Below, piece after piece: positions 39,286 through 49,990 of a stretch of 64,000 nt of DNA. Source of the DNA: Gammaproteobacteria bacterium (GTDB taxonomy: Bacteria > Pseudomonadota > Gammaproteobacteria > Enterobacterales > Alteromonadaceae); NCBI GenBank assembly GCA_018222985.1, contig JAAEZG010000004.1:141688-205687 (forward strand), in the 5' to 3' direction. A program made the position numbers and the translations under genes. How positions within the stretch are numbered: position 1 is the first letter of the stretch; each line of letters opens with the position of its first letter. The notes under the pieces are model-generated. The model was given only the letters and a program-made list of their open reading frames with translations. It was not told where the DNA came from and searched no databases.

Positions 39286-40601
39286 ACGTCAACAAATACC
39301 CACGCCAATAATAGCGGGCAAACTAAGCGTAAGTGCCAGAATAACAACCGATAGCGAAGCTGATCACGTGCCAGTTCCCGAATTCGGTTGCTACGTTGCC
39401 ACAACCAGCCCATGACTAAGAAATAAAACAACCCTGACAGTGGTAACTGAAATTGCGTGACATAGGTCACAACCCAGTTAAATAAGGGGTCAAAGAACAA
39501 CACCAAGCCAATACCGATAGCGCTAATGAGGGCGGCAATGATCACCGCAGCTTGGCGGCGGTTCACGGCGTGGGTTTCAATGGCGTAAGCAATGGGGACT
39601 TCCGCAGTGGCAATGGTAGAGGTTAGGGCTGCAATACTTAGCAAGGCAAAGAATGCGAAACCTAACCAAGCGCCCGCCGCGCCTAAACGCTCAAATAAGT
39701 CGGGTAAAACTTGAAAAATTAGCCGACCTTCACCAATAAGTTGCTCGCCCTCGGTAACGGACAAACCTTGCGCCATGGCTACATACAAGGCGGGAATGAT
39801 CAGTAAGCCGGCTAAAAACGCCACGAAGGTGTCGAGCGCCGCAACGCTCCACGTTAACCGCCCTAAGCGTGTTCCTTTCGGTAAATAGCTGCCATAAATC
39901 ATCATGCCGCCAAGGCCAATAGAGAGCGAAAAGAACGCCTGGCCCATGGCTGAAACTAATAAGTCAGCACTCAACATGGCGTTAAAGTCGGGTACTAAAT
40001 AGGCACGAAATCCATCTGCCGCGCCTGGTAAGCTGGCGATGTATAGAATAAGGCCAAGCAATAAAACCACCAGCAGCGGCATGAGCCGGCGCGACCAGCG
40101 TTCAATACCATTTTGTACGCCTTTGATGACAATACCGAAGGTGAGCACGACAAACACCAATAGCAACAGAATGTCACGTAGCTTAGAACTGGTGTGGGTC
40201 CATTCGGCCAAGCTGCTGAAGCCAATGGCTCCAAGCAAAAAGGTTAAGCCCTCAGCCACCATCCATGCGGCAACCAAATGGTAGAAGCTGAGCATGAGAA
40301 TAGCGCCAATTACATTCAAATAGCCCATGGTTTTACCACTGGCTGCAGTTACTGGTGACTTGGTTTGGCTTAGCTGAGTAAGGGCAGCGACAGGGTTGGC
40401 TTGCGCTGCGTGGCCGAGGCTTAATTCGGTATACAAGGCCGGCACCGCAAGAATGACAACAACGGCCAAATAAACCAGCAAAAATGCAGCACCGCCGTGG
40501 TTTGCGGCTTGGCTAGGAAAGCCCCAAATATTACCCAACCCGATAGCTGATCCGGCAGCGGCAAGAATAAATCCAATTCTGGTGTGAAAGCTATCGCGCA
40601 T
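39276..40601 (-). CDS. Sodium-dependent neurotransmitter:sodium symporter (NSS/SNF) family transporter
   Basis: 441 residues with about 11 spans, the size of short bacterial NSS carriers such as MhsT. The signature GSAIGLGNIWGFPSQAANHGG near the N-terminus is the family's Na+ and substrate site in span 1. SIGLGGMMIYGSY and TSTIATAEVPIAY match spans 6 and 8. These carriers take up amino acids with Na+. Substrate is not readable from sequence. Na+ coupling fits a marine or halophilic host. Confidence 0.9.
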
Positions 40602-40772
40602 AAAATAACCAATTATGTGTTTAAATTTAGGCAGAAATTAGCCGTTAAAAGCAGGCATTCTAGCCTGTATAACATCCTTTAGACTACCATTTTTGCCTAT
40701 TTCAAGTTAGAATCGCGCCCACATTTACTTTTCGATAAATTTGCTCAAACCAGACCCGCAGGAGTCCGCCAC

Positions 40773-42374
40773 ATGACTGATCTGGATCTCGGCCGTTACG
40801 GCATCACAGACGTCACTGAAGTTGTCCATAATCCATCGTATGAACAATTATTTGAAGAAGAAACACGTGCTGATTTACAAGGCTTTGAAAAAGGCGTTGT
40901 TACCGATTTAGGCGCCGTTGCTGTTGATACAGGTATCTTTACTGGTCGCTCGCCAAAAGATAAATATATCGTACGCGACGACGTAACTAAAGACACGTTG
41001 TGGTGGGCAGATCAAGGCAAAAATGACAATAAAGCCATATCTCCGGAAATTTGGGCCGACTTAAAAGACACCGTGACCACACAATTATCAGGCAAACGTT
41101 TGTTTGTGGTAGATACCTATTGTGGCGCAAACGAAGACACGCGTTTGGCGGTTCGCTTTATCACTGAAGTTGCGTGGCAAGCGCATTTCGTGAAAAACAT
41201 GTTTATTCGTCCGTCAGCAGAAGAGCTGGAAAACTTTACACCTGATTTCGTGGTTATGAACGGTGCAAAATGCATCAACCACAAATGGCAAGAACACGGA
41301 TTAAACTCTGAGAACTTTGTTGCCTTTAACCTGACCGAGCGTATTCAACTTATTGGCGGAACCTGGTACGGCGGTGAGATGAAAAAGGGTATGTTTTCCA
41401 TCATGAACTACTACTTGCCGCTGCAAGGCATTGCGTCAATGCATTGCTCTGCCAACGTTGGTAAAGACGGTGATGTGGCAATTTTCTTCGGATTGTCAGG
41501 TACCGGTAAAACGACGTTATCAACCGACCCGAAACGCGAGTTAATTGGTGACGACGAACACGGTTGGGACGACGACGGTGTGTTCAATTTTGAAGGTGGC
41601 TGTTACGCCAAAACCATTAACCTGTCAGCGGAAGCTGAGCCGGATATCTACAACGCCATTCGTCGCGATGCGTTGTTAGAAAACGTTACGGTCAATGACC
41701 AAGGTGTGGTTGATTTCAACGACGGCTCGAAAACCGAGAACACGCGCGTTTCATACCCGATTTACCATATCGACAATATCGTCAAACCAGTGTCTAAAGC
41801 CGGCCATGCGAAGAAAGTTATTTTCTTAACTGCAGACGCATTTGGTGTGTTGCCACCGGTGTCGAAATTAACCAAAGAACAAACTGAGTACTACTTCTTG
41901 TCAGGCTTTACTGCCAAGTTAGCCGGTACCGAGCGTGGCATTACTGAGCCAACGCCTACCTTCTCAAGCTGTTTTGGTGCCGCGTTCTTAACCTTGCACC
42001 CTACTCAGTATGCAGAAGTACTCGTGAAGCGCATGGAAGCTGCAGGTGCGGAAGCCTACTTGGTGAATACTGGTTGGAACGGCACTGGCAAGCGTATTTC
42101 AATTCAAGCAACCCGCGCTATTATTGACTCAATTTTAGACGGTAGCATTGAAGGTGCAGAATTTGTGCAGTTGCCATATTTCAACCTTGCTATGCCAACG
42201 GCGTTAGCAGGTGTTGAAGAGCAACACATTTTAGACCCACGCAACACCTATGCAGACCAAGGTGACTGGGACGTGAAAGCGCAAGACCTAGCCAACCGTT
42301 TTGTGGCGAACTTTGAGAAGTTCACCGATAACAACGAAGGTAAAGCTTTAGTTGCAGCTGGCCCACAGCTGTAA
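40773..42374 (+). CDS. pckA: Phosphoenolpyruvate carboxykinase (ATP)
   Basis: 533 residues. It converts oxaloacetate and ATP to phosphoenolpyruvate and CO2, the entry step of gluconeogenesis. The nucleotide loop is [11 protein letters not shown]. Other family blocks are [39 protein letters not shown] and [16 protein letters not shown] ribosome site. With gpmM it supports growth on amino acids, which suits a proteolytic marine organism. Confidence 0.98.
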   Translation: MTDLDLGRYGITDVTEVVHNPSYEQLFEEETRADLQGFEKGVVTDLGAVAVDTGIFTGRSPKDKYIVRDDVTKDTLWWADQGKNDNKAISPEIWADLKDTVTTQLSGKRLFVVDTYCGANEDTRLAVRFITEVAWQAHFVKNMFIRPSAEELENFTPDFVVMNGAKCINHKWQEHGLNSENFVAFNLTERIQLIGGTWYGGEMKKGMFSIMNYYLPLQGIASMHCSANVGKDGDVAIFFGLSGTGKTTLSTDPKRELIGDDEHGWDDDGVFNFEGGCYAKTINLSAEAEPDIYNAIRRDALLENVTVNDQGVVDFNDGSKTENTRVSYPIYHIDNIVKPVSKAGHAKKVIFLTADAFGVLPPVSKLTKEQTEYYFLSGFTAKLAGTERGITEPTPTFSSCFGAAFLTLHPTQYAEVLVKRMEAAGAEAYLVNTGWNGTGKRISIQATRAIIDSILDGSIEGAEFVQLPYFNLAMPTALAGVEEQHILDPRNTYADQGDWDVKAQDLANRFVANFEKFTDNNEGKALVAAGPQL

Positions 42375-42390
42375 AATAAAAGCCTTTGCG

Positions 42391-44121
42391 TTAATGATAA
42401 TCAAACCGCAGCTGCGCAAGTGGCTGCGGTTTTGCGTATAAAAAGCCCTGCAATAAATCGCAATCGGAATCACGTAGTAGTTGGGCCTGCATCGGGTCTT
42501 CCACCCCTTCGGCAACCACGGTCAGATCGAGCTGGTGTGCTAACGCAATAATACCGGCCAAAATGGCATTGTCGCGCTTACTGTTGGCAATTTCACGCAC
42601 GAAACTACGATCAATTTTTATTTTATGCACTGGCAAGAAGCGCAAGTAAGCCAAACTTGAATAGCCAGTACCGAAGTCATCAAGCGATACTTTAATGCCC
42701 ATACTATCCAATGTGTGAATGGTATCGATTGCGCGCTCCTCGTCTGCCATCAGCACACTTTCAGTAATTTCTAATTCAAGGTGGGCAGGCTCAACGCCGG
42801 TTTTTTGCATAATTTCACGTACCGTTTGCAAAAAGTTGGGCTGAACAAATTGCACCGGCGAAATGTTCACAGCCACAGAAATAGATTCGCTACGTTGCTT
42901 GTTCATTTCAATAATATCATGACAGGCTTGCTCGAGTACCCAGTTCCCCATGGCGACAATTTGCCCTGACTCTTCAGCCAGTGGAATAAACTCAGCAGGC
43001 GACACCATGCCGCGTGTGGGGTGATGCCAGCGAATAAGGCTCTCGACGGCGCACACGGTTTGTGAACCGGCACACAATATCGGTTGGTAATGAAGTTCCA
43101 GTTGCTGCTTTTCTAACGCGTCGTGAAGCTCTTGACGCAACAGTAACTTGGCACTGAGTTGCTTGGATATGTCTTGGGAGAACCAGTGGGCAGTATTACG
43201 ACCATTAAGCTTAGCCTGATACATCGCCATGTCACCATGTTGAATTAAGGTGCTTGCCTCTGGAACGACGGCTAATTTTCGTGAGGGTTCATAGGCGGCA
43301 ATACCAATGCTTGAGGTAATGCTTAATGCATGCTGGCCCACAGTAAAGGGCTGCTTAAATATACCTTGCAGGCGCAGCAAAATACGCTGTGCTTCTTCGG
43401 CGTTGGCAACTTCCGGCACCAGTAAGGCAAATTCATCGGCGGCCAAACGGGCCAGCGTGTCGCCTGGGTCAAGTAATTCATTAATGCGTTCGGCAATTTG
43501 CTTCAGTAGTTCGTCACCACCGGCTAAGCCAAGCGCGTCATTCACCGCCTTGAATTTATCGATATCGATATAATAAAGCACCAGCATTTGCTGCTGCCGC
43601 TGCGCCAGCAACAAGTCATGTTCAACACGTTCTTCAAAGAAGTCGCGGTTCAAGCAGCCTGTTAGGGCGTCGTGGGTTTGGCGGTAAGTGAGTTGGTCTT
43701 CAACCGATTTTTTATCGGTAATATCAAGTAATACCCCAATAAAATGTGACACGTCGCCATTGGCTTCGCGCACCGGTGAAATATGCACTTCATTCCAATA
43801 ACTAGTGCCGTCTTTACGGTAATTGAGTACCGTTGTTTTTAATTCCAGTTGGTGTTCAAGCGCATGAATAATTTCTTGTACAACAGCTTGATCAGAATGA
43901 CCGCCCTGTAAAAAATGCAAACTTTGGCCCAGTACTTCTTCGGCCGTGTAACCGGTGGTTTTGTAAAACGATTGATTAGCGTAAACCAGTGGGCGCCCAG
44001 GCGCGCGCGCATCAATAATGACAATGCTATTAATGCTTGACTCTACCGCACGCTCCAGCAAGAAAGCTTTTTCATGCTCAATGGGGCTTAAGGCGATGAC
44101 GTTATGTGGTTTAACTTCCAT
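42391..44121 (-). CDS. LOV-like PAS-GGDEF-EAL protein, probable c-di-GMP phosphodiesterase
   Basis: 576 residues, no membrane span. PAS domain at about 20-137 closely follows the LOV pattern (TGYTAEE, GQSLHFLQG, LNYRKDG, YWNEV, FIGV), but the photo-adduct Cys is Leu68 and the conserved Gln after FIGV is Leu. GGDEF domain at about 148-305 has AADEF at 227-231 instead of GGDEF and no RxxD inhibition site, so it is probably inactive. EAL domain at about 325-570 keeps ESL, NIS, EITES, DDFGTGYSS, KIKIDRSF and EGVE, so it should hydrolyse c-di-GMP. The degenerate GGDEF may act as a GTP sensor. It lies next to a membrane cyclase gene. Confidence 0.87.
   Translation of the reverse strand: MEVKPHNVIALSPIEHEKAFLLERAVESSINSIVIIDARAPGRPLVYANQSFYKTTGYTAEEVLGQSLHFLQGGHSDQAVVQEIIHALEHQLELKTTVLNYRKDGTSYWNEVHISPVREANGDVSHFIGVLLDITDKKSVEDQLTYRQTHDALTGCLNRDFFEERVEHDLLLAQRQQQMLVLYYIDIDKFKAVNDALGLAGGDELLKQIAERINELLDPGDTLARLAADEFALLVPEVANAEEAQRILLRLQGIFKQPFTVGQHALSITSSIGIAAYEPSRKLAVVPEASTLIQHGDMAMYQAKLNGRNTAHWFSQDISKQLSAKLLLRQELHDALEKQQLELHYQPILCAGSQTVCAVESLIRWHHPTRGMVSPAEFIPLAEESGQIVAMGNWVLEQACHDIIEMNKQRSESISVAVNISPVQFVQPNFLQTVREIMQKTGVEPAHLELEITESVLMADEERAIDTIHTLDSMGIKVSLDDFGTGYSSLAYLRFLPVHKIKIDRSFVREIANSKRDNAILAGIIALAHQLDLTVVAEGVEDPMQAQLLRDSDCDLLQGFLYAKPQPLAQLRFDYH
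42403..42433 (+). terminator. Putative terminator of pckA inside the 3' end of the opposite gene
   Basis: AAACCGCAGC (42403-42412) pairs with GCTGCGGTTT (42423-42432) around a ten-base loop, with four T at the end. The structure lies within the coding end of the facing EAL gene. Confidence 0.5.
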
Positions 44122-44193
44122 GCTACATCTTTACGTTAGTTTACTATGTTTAGTCGAATATACTAATGTAAACCTTATGTAACAAGGGGTAAA

Positions 44194-45291
44194 TTATACC
44201 TTAGTGTAAGTTTTTCCAAGGCGAGTGCAGTCGCGGCCATCATGTTTGGCTTGATATAGCCCTTCATCGGCACGGCGAACAATGGAAATAAGTGTGTCTT
44301 GCTCATTGAGTTCTGCTACCCCAACGCTAATTGTTAGGTGCAGATGTTCATCGGTGAATCGGTGTTTCGCGGTAGCCGTTCGAATTTTTTCAGCTAACTC
44401 AACAGCGCCTTCAGCGTCGGTATTTGGCGCAATAATCATAAATTCTTCGCCACCCCAACGGCCTAAAATGTCTGTGGCACGAATTTTTTCACGTAACAGC
44501 TCACTCAGTTCCATGAGCACTTGATCACCAACAAGGTGGCCGTAACTGTCATTCAGTACTTTAAAGTGATCTGTGTCTAAAATGAGTACGGAAAGCTCTG
44601 CATCATGGCGCTGCGCTCGCTGCACCTCATTCTCAAGCATCGCATCAAGGTGCGAACGGTTATGCAGTTGAGTCAGCCCATCGGTAATGGCTATGCGCTG
44701 TAATTCGGCATTGCGCTGTTCTAAAAAGGCATAGGCTTCAGCACGCGATTTTTCATAATGGCGGGCAATGGTTAACACCGCAAATAACGCACAGGTAATA
44801 TTAAAAAACGCCGGTAGATTAATCGCATAGCTAGGCCAAGCGTTGGCCGACCAAACTATATAACCAATGGTTAACAGCAAAAATGGGACGGTAACTTGCA
44901 GGCCGCGGCGTATACCGAGTAAGAAAAACGCGATGGTCGGTACCATGCTTAACCAAATAAACGCGTAATTACGCCCTTGGGTTAACGCAACATAAATAAC
45001 CATAAACACAATAATTGTGCCGGTTAGCCAGTTAGCACTGCGCTCTAAATCGAGGTTGCGACGAAGGTCGGTTTGAATGACTAAAATAACGGAAAAAACC
45101 GCAAGGTTGGCGACGGCGACGGTGTAATAACCGAACAAGGTAAGGTTCAGAATGACAAAAATGCCGGAATACAGTTGTAATATAAGCAGCAAGCTTTGCA
45201 TTAAACGAATACGCCAATAGCGCGGATCTTGTCGATCAAACGGGTGGTGAATAACCCACCACCCTTTGTTAAGCAAAGCTTGCCAACTCAT
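44194..45291 (-). CDS. Membrane diguanylate cyclase (GGDEF)
   Basis: 365 residues. About six membrane spans fill residues 30-175, then a short coiled coil (180-200). The GGDEF domain runs from about 200. The active-site motif is intact as GGEEF (280-284), and the product-inhibition site RATD (271-274) lies exactly five residues before it. It should therefore make c-di-GMP under feedback control. The membrane part matches no sensor domain I can name. Its neighbour 72 bases downstream is a predicted phosphodiesterase. Confidence 0.92.
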   Translation of the reverse strand: MSWQALLNKGWWVIHHPFDRQDPRYWRIRLMQSLLLILQLYSGIFVILNLTLFGYYTVAVANLAVFSVILVIQTDLRRNLDLERSANWLTGTIIVFMVIYVALTQGRNYAFIWLSMVPTIAFFLLGIRRGLQVTVPFLLLTIGYIVWSANAWPSYAINLPAFFNITCALFAVLTIARHYEKSRAEAYAFLEQRNAELQRIAITDGLTQLHNRSHLDAMLENEVQRAQRHDAELSVLILDTDHFKVLNDSYGHLVGDQVLMELSELLREKIRATDILGRWGGEEFMIIAPNTDAEGAVELAEKIRTATAKHRFTDEHLHLTISVGVAELNEQDTLISIVRRADEGLYQAKHDGRDCTRLGKTYTKV

Positions 45292-45310
45292 ACATTAATT
45301 ACCGTTATTA

Positions 45311-47323
45311 TTATTTTAAGTTCTCGGCATGCGGTAGCTCGTGAGCGGGCGCTTCTTTGTTGCCTTCAACTAAGAAATGCTGCATCCAACGCATTAATCG
45401 CATGGAATAATCTAGTTGGGCAGCAACACGGCGGTTACCATGCCCCTCGCCCGGGTAAAGCACTAAACGCACAGGTACATTACCATGAGTTTTCAAATAG
45501 CGGTATAGCTCCATAGACTGGCTAGGGTGCACCCGCGTATCTTCTTTACCGTGCATAATAAGAATGGGCGTGCGTGCTTTTTCTGCATGGTAAATCGGGC
45601 TGCGTTCTAAATACCACTGCCATTTTTCCCATGGATAGCTGCGCGCATGCACGGCGTGCATTTCTTTGGCAATGTCGGTAGTACCAAACTTAGAAATATT
45701 GTCACTAATACCAACAAACATCACGCTCGCGGCAAAATGTTCCGTTAAGGCAGTGGCTGCCCAAGCTGAGGCGAAACCGCCATATGAACCGCCGGTAATA
45801 CCTACCTTTGCGCTGTCGACCAAGCCAATATCAACAAGGTGTTTCTTGGCGTCAACCAGGTCATCAAACTCTTTGCCGGCGTAGTCATTTTGGCCTAGCT
45901 TCGAGAACTCAACGCCACGGCCAGTACTGCCACGGTAGTTCGGGAAGAATAGGGCATAACCTTGCTGCGCCGCGTATTTTACGGGGCTACCGTAGCGGTC
46001 TAGCCAGCCATTGCTGTAATGCGACTCAGGGCCACCGTGTACTACCATCATTAGTGGGTAGCGTTGGCCTTCTTGATAGTCGGTTGGGTAAACCACAATA
46101 CCTTCAAGGGTGAGGCCGTCGCGTGCTTTGTAACGCATGGTTTCTTGGCGCGGCATAGTAATGTCAGCTAACCAAGGGTTCGATTCAGTCACGCGCGTAA
46201 TACGGTCGCCACTAATGCGGAACAGCTCGGTAGGGTGCTCGGCGCTGTGGGCACGAACCAAGACGTCGTTTTTGCCTGCTGCAACTTCAATATCTACCGC
46301 CACTAATTTGCTCGGTTCCATAATCACGCGGCTTTCAAACCACTGCATGGTTAACGCCTGTACTTCGCTTTGCGTACCGCGGTGGCCAAGCCAAATTAAC
46401 TCGTCGTTACGGCGCCAGGCAATGTCTTGTACGTGGCCTAAATAATCAGGCAATACTTCTTTGCGCTCATTGTTTTTGTTGGTGTCATATACGTACAAGC
46501 GGCCGTCAGCAGGGTCGTTGTAATCCGCTGCACCAATCACTGCTAAATAACGACCATCCGGTGAAAATTCAGCTTTGCCGAGTTTACCAACCGACTCAAA
46601 CGCTGAAACTTGCTTACCATTCAGGTCCAGTAATTGGTATTGGCTACTCATGTAGTTGTCATCAACTAAAGCCGTTGGCGCAACGCGCACTAAAAGTTGC
46701 TCATGATCAGGGCGGAATGCAACGGATAATACCTGCGTGTCGGTGGTAATTTTTACAGCGCCCGCATCAACGTTTTGGGTGTCATAAAGCCATAAATGGG
46801 TGAATTCGAGTTGCTCTTCGTAAACCTCGGCCTTAAAGCCTTTTTTGGCCAGCTTAGACTTGGTTTCATCGGCTTTTTCACGGGCGCGAAAAGCAATATA
46901 GCGACCATTGTCGCTAATGGCATAACTACTCATTGACGTGTCGTGGCTCAAAACCAATTGCGCTTCGCCACCGGTCGTTGCCATTTTATATAAGCTCGTG
47001 TGCTTGTCGTCACCGCGCTTGGCTAAAAAGTAAATGGTTTGGCCATTAAAGCTAACAGCGCCTAACGACTCTTTGCCGGTGATAAACGGCACGCTTTGAT
47101 TTGCGCCGTTGGCCACATGCAGCTCAATATATGAACTGCCGTCTTCATCAATATAAGGTGTGCGTGGCACCACGCGGGTGAATGCGGCCAGTTGGCCATC
47201 AGCCGCAAGAGCGGCGCTATTGATCGATTTGACAGTGACTGTTTCGGTTAACGTAATATCGCGTGCTAACGCTGGGAATGCAGTCACTGCCGCAACTAAC
47301 AAGATAACTAAGTTGCGTAACAT
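45311..47323 (-). CDS. Secreted S9 family prolyl oligopeptidase-type peptidase
   Basis: 670 residues. Signal peptide MLRNLVILLVAAVTAFPALA. An N-terminal beta-propeller of about 380 residues shows repeated FRP.H/FSPDGRYLAV-type blades. The alpha/beta-hydrolase domain follows, with nucleophile in GGSYGGFASAW, acid in HGKEDTRVHP and base in GEGHGNRR. Such enzymes act on short peptides, often as dipeptidyl- or acylaminoacyl-peptidases. Specificity not determinable. Confidence 0.92.
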   Translation of the reverse strand: MLRNLVILLVAAVTAFPALARDITLTETVTVKSINSAALAADGQLAAFTRVVPRTPYIDEDGSSYIELHVANGANQSVPFITGKESLGAVSFNGQTIYFLAKRGDDKHTSLYKMATTGGEAQLVLSHDTSMSSYAISDNGRYIAFRAREKADETKSKLAKKGFKAEVYEEQLEFTHLWLYDTQNVDAGAVKITTDTQVLSVAFRPDHEQLLVRVAPTALVDDNYMSSQYQLLDLNGKQVSAFESVGKLGKAEFSPDGRYLAVIGAADYNDPADGRLYVYDTNKNNERKEVLPDYLGHVQDIAWRRNDELIWLGHRGTQSEVQALTMQWFESRVIMEPSKLVAVDIEVAAGKNDVLVRAHSAEHPTELFRISGDRITRVTESNPWLADITMPRQETMRYKARDGLTLEGIVVYPTDYQEGQRYPLMMVVHGGPESHYSNGWLDRYGSPVKYAAQQGYALFFPNYRGSTGRGVEFSKLGQNDYAGKEFDDLVDAKKHLVDIGLVDSAKVGITGGSYGGFASAWAATALTEHFAASVMFVGISDNISKFGTTDIAKEMHAVHARSYPWEKWQWYLERSPIYHAEKARTPILIMHGKEDTRVHPSQSMELYRYLKTHGNVPVRLVLYPGEGHGNRRVAAQLDYSMRLMRWMQHFLVEGNKEAPAHELPHAENLK

Positions 47324-47425
47324 ACTAGGCTCCTCTTATAAATTTCAGCCAGTTTACCAGTAAAATTATTGACTTCCCACGAAATATAGCCAATCTGTTA
47401 ACAACATTTCAGCAACGAGTAAGCT

Positions 47426-49204
47426 ATGTACGAGCAACTTCTCATCGGTGGCATTTTAATTGGCGCATTGGTTCTTTTTGTTTGGGACCGCTGGCGCTAT
47501 GACTTGGTGGGAATGTTCGCTTTGCTGGTTGCTGCGGCACTTGGGTTAGTGCCTGCCCAAGAGGTATTTTCTGGGTTTGGCAACGCCGCGGTCATTACCG
47601 TGGCTGCAGTGCTCGTTATTAGTCATGCCATGTGGCGTTCGGGGGTGGTCGACGCGCTGGCGTCACTAATGAAACGCGCCGGTGACAAGCCTTGGGTACA
47701 AATGATTGCGTTAACCAGTGTCACCACCTTTTGCTCAGCGTTTATTAGCAATACCGGCACTATGGCCATCATGATCCCAGTGGCGTTACAGCTCTCCCGC
47801 AGCGGTATTGGTCATGCCTCGCGGGTGCTAATGCCGATGGCGTTTGGCTCGTTATTAGGCGGTACGATTACCATGATCGGTACCCCGCCGAATATCATCA
47901 TTGCCGACATTCGTCATGAAGCGCTTGGCGAAGGCTTTGGTATTTTCGACTTTACTCCAGTGGGCTTAAGCCTAGCGGCGATTGGTTTGGTTTTTATGTG
48001 GCTAACCAGTAAATGGCTGGTACCCAAAACGAAGAGTCGCGACGCCGCAAACTCGCCTTATGACATGAGCTCTTATATTACTGAGTTGTGGGTGCCTGAA
48101 GCGGCTAGTTATGTTGGCCAAACCTTGTATGAACTCGAGACAAAAATTAAAGAAAACTTTGCGGTCGTGGCTATCAAGCAAGGAAAGTCGGTCACCACAG
48201 CGCCCCCACGTTATTACCGTATAAAAGCCGAAGACGTGTTGATTGTTGAGGCAGACACAGAAACGCTGCAGCAAATTATTGATGCCACGGGCTTTGAGCT
48301 TAATGCCGATGAAGAGCTGGCTGAACGCTTTCTAATTTCTGATGAGGTACAGGTTGTTGAGGGCGTTGTGGGGCCTGATTCTCGCTTAATCGGGCGTTCG
48401 GCAGCAGACTTACGTTTGCGCCATCGCTTTGGGGTGAATGTACTTGCCGTTGCGCGGCAAGGGCAGCCGGTAAAACCGAATTTAGCCAACATACGCTTCA
48501 AACCGGGCGATGTGCTATTGCTGCAGGGCGACGCTGAAATTCTGACTGATGTGTTTCGTCGCTTCGGTTGCTTCCCATTAGCGCAGCGTAGTATGCGTAT
48601 TGGTGGTGAAAAGAAACTGTTTACTCCTTTAGCTATTTTTGCCGCGGCCATCTTGGTCAGTGCGCTTGGTTTGTTATCGGTTCCGGTTGCGTTTACCGCC
48701 GCAGCGGGCGCTATGGTGCTGACCAATATTATTCCGCTGCGCGAACTTTATGAGAATGTCGACTGGCCCATTGTTGTTTTATTGGGTGCCACTATTCCAC
48801 TTGGCGGTGCCTTAGAGCGCAGCGGCGCTGCCCATACTCTGGCCGAGTGGGCGTTATTAATCAGCAGTGATGCGCCGGCGGCGGTGGCGTTAACGGTGTT
48901 GTTGGTGGTAACGGTTGCATTGTCTAATATTGTTAATAATGCAGCGGCAGCCGTACTTATGGCGCCTATTGCGCTGAATATGGCTTCTTCGCTTGGAGTT
49001 TCTGCGGACGGCTTTTTAATGGCAGTGGCGGTAGGGGCAGCACTACCTTTTATTACCCCAATTGGGCACCAGTCAAATATTCTGGTTATGGGGCCGGGCG
49101 GTTATGCATTTGGCGACTATTGGAAGCTAGGCCTGCCCTTAACGATTGTACTCATTGCAGCAGCTGTGCCGCTTATTCTTTGGTTTTGGCCGCTAGCCGT
49201 GTAG
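47426..49204 (+). CDS. SLC13/DASS-type permease with two TrkA-C (RCK_C) domains
   Basis: 592 residues. Two blocks of membrane spans (about 1-195 and 405-590) carry the paired helical-hairpin motifs [12 protein letters not shown] and [11 protein letters not shown]. Between them lie two TrkA-C domains (about 210-290 and 300-385; [22 protein letters not shown]). The layout is that of SLC13-family carriers for dicarboxylates, sulfate or related anions. The ligand is unknown. The 3' end overlaps fabR by 32 bases. Confidence 0.88.
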   Translation: MYEQLLIGGILIGALVLFVWDRWRYDLVGMFALLVAAALGLVPAQEVFSGFGNAAVITVAAVLVISHAMWRSGVVDALASLMKRAGDKPWVQMIALTSVTTFCSAFISNTGTMAIMIPVALQLSRSGIGHASRVLMPMAFGSLLGGTITMIGTPPNIIIADIRHEALGEGFGIFDFTPVGLSLAAIGLVFMWLTSKWLVPKTKSRDAANSPYDMSSYITELWVPEAASYVGQTLYELETKIKENFAVVAIKQGKSVTTAPPRYYRIKAEDVLIVEADTETLQQIIDATGFELNADEELAERFLISDEVQVVEGVVGPDSRLIGRSAADLRLRHRFGVNVLAVARQGQPVKPNLANIRFKPGDVLLLQGDAEILTDVFRRFGCFPLAQRSMRIGGEKKLFTPLAIFAAAILVSALGLLSVPVAFTAAAGAMVLTNIIPLRELYENVDWPIVVLLGATIPLGGALERSGAAHTLAEWALLISSDAPAAVALTVLLVVTVALSNIVNNAAAAVLMAPIALNMASSLGVSADGFLMAVAVGAALPFITPIGHQSNILVMGPGGYAFGDYWKLGLPLTIVLIAAAVPLILWFWPLAV

Positions 49205-49793
49205 CTTCTGCGCCGCGCGCTACAATGCGCAATTGCGCAATGGTTTGCTCGGTTAAACGCTGCTTTTCTTTATGATCAGCGTCGAGCGCATCGGCGCCGG
49301 CGCTAAAAACAATGCGCACAATGGCGTCTGCTTGCAGCTCTGCAAGCTCGCGGGTAAATTTCTGCTCAGCAACTAAATAATCCACTAACTCAGCGGTAAA
49401 ATGCTCAACTTCGCGCGTGACGGCCAACCGGAAATCACGTGAATTGCCTGATTTTTCTTGTAGCAATAGGCGAAATATCGCGGTGTTATTGCTGACGAAT
49501 TCCATGAATGTGGTGACGGATGCCCGAATAATTGAGCCACCTTTGGCAATCTGCTGGCGCGATTGGCGTAGCAACTGGCGTAAGGTTAAACCGCCTTCAT
49601 CAACCAGAGTTAACCCAAGCTCTTCCATATTTTGGAAGTGGCGATAGAACGACGTTGGCGCAATACCGGCTTCGCGCGCTACCTCGCGCAAGCTTAAACT
49701 AGCGTAGCCATGCTCGGCGCTCAATTGGTTCATGGCCGCCTGAATAAGGGCTCGACGGGTTTTTTCTTTTTGGGCAGCGCGAATACCAGCCAT
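49173..49793 (-). CDS. fabR: FabR, TetR-family repressor of unsaturated fatty acid synthesis
   Basis: 206 residues. The helix-turn-helix region ([36 protein letters not shown]) and the following [20 protein letters not shown] match E. coli FabR closely, and FSAGADALD is conserved. FabR and its Pseudomonas relative DesT sense the unsaturated-to-saturated acyl balance and repress fabA/fabB or desaturase genes. Here it is divergent from a desaturase gene, with two matching operators between them, which strongly suggests it controls that gene and itself. Confidence 0.92.
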   Translation of the reverse strand: MAGIRAAQKEKTRRALIQAAMNQLSAEHGYASLSLREVAREAGIAPTSFYRHFQNMEELGLTLVDEGGLTLRQLLRQSRQQIAKGGSIIRASVTTFMEFVSNNTAIFRLLLQEKSGNSRDFRLAVTREVEHFTAELVDYLVAEQKFTRELAELQADAIVRIVFSAGADALDADHKEKQRLTEQTIAQLRIVARGAEATRLAAKTKE

Positions 49794-49838
49794 GTTTTAG
49801 CAACTCTTTCTATTCTGTGTGGTCGAACGAATTATGTC

Positions 49839-49856
49839 AGTGAACGCTTGTTCACG
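49839..49856. promoter_or_regulatory. FabR/DesT-like operator, fabR-proximal
   Basis: AGTGAACGCTTGTTCACG contains perfect 6-base arms GTGAAC and GTTCAC around a four-base centre. It is nearly the same as the known FabR/DesT consensus. It lies 45 bases before the fabR start. Confidence 0.82.
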
Positions 49857-49914
49857 CAATTCATCGTTTTTTACATGAAAGTGCTTGCGCCTAGCGCTGC
49901 CCACATGTAAATTG

Positions 49915-49932
49915 AGCGAACACTTGTACTCT
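49915..49932. promoter_or_regulatory. FabR/DesT-like operator, desaturase-proximal
   Basis: AGCGAACACTTGTACTCT keeps the AG-N-G-N-AC and GT-N-C-N-CT spacing of the FabR consensus. It overlaps a possible -35 (TTGTAC, 49924-49929) that pairs with TACAAA (49946-49951) at 16 bases, so bound FabR would block the desaturase promoter. Confidence 0.72.
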
Positions 49933-49990
49933 GAACTGCATTGGATACAAAAGTGTCAGATTATTTATTTAGCAATTTGAGTTGATTTAT

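Noticed and set aside
45808..46113. Possible small + strand ORFs within the S9 peptidase gene
   Set aside because: They run antisense through conserved catalytic-domain sequence and show no start signals.
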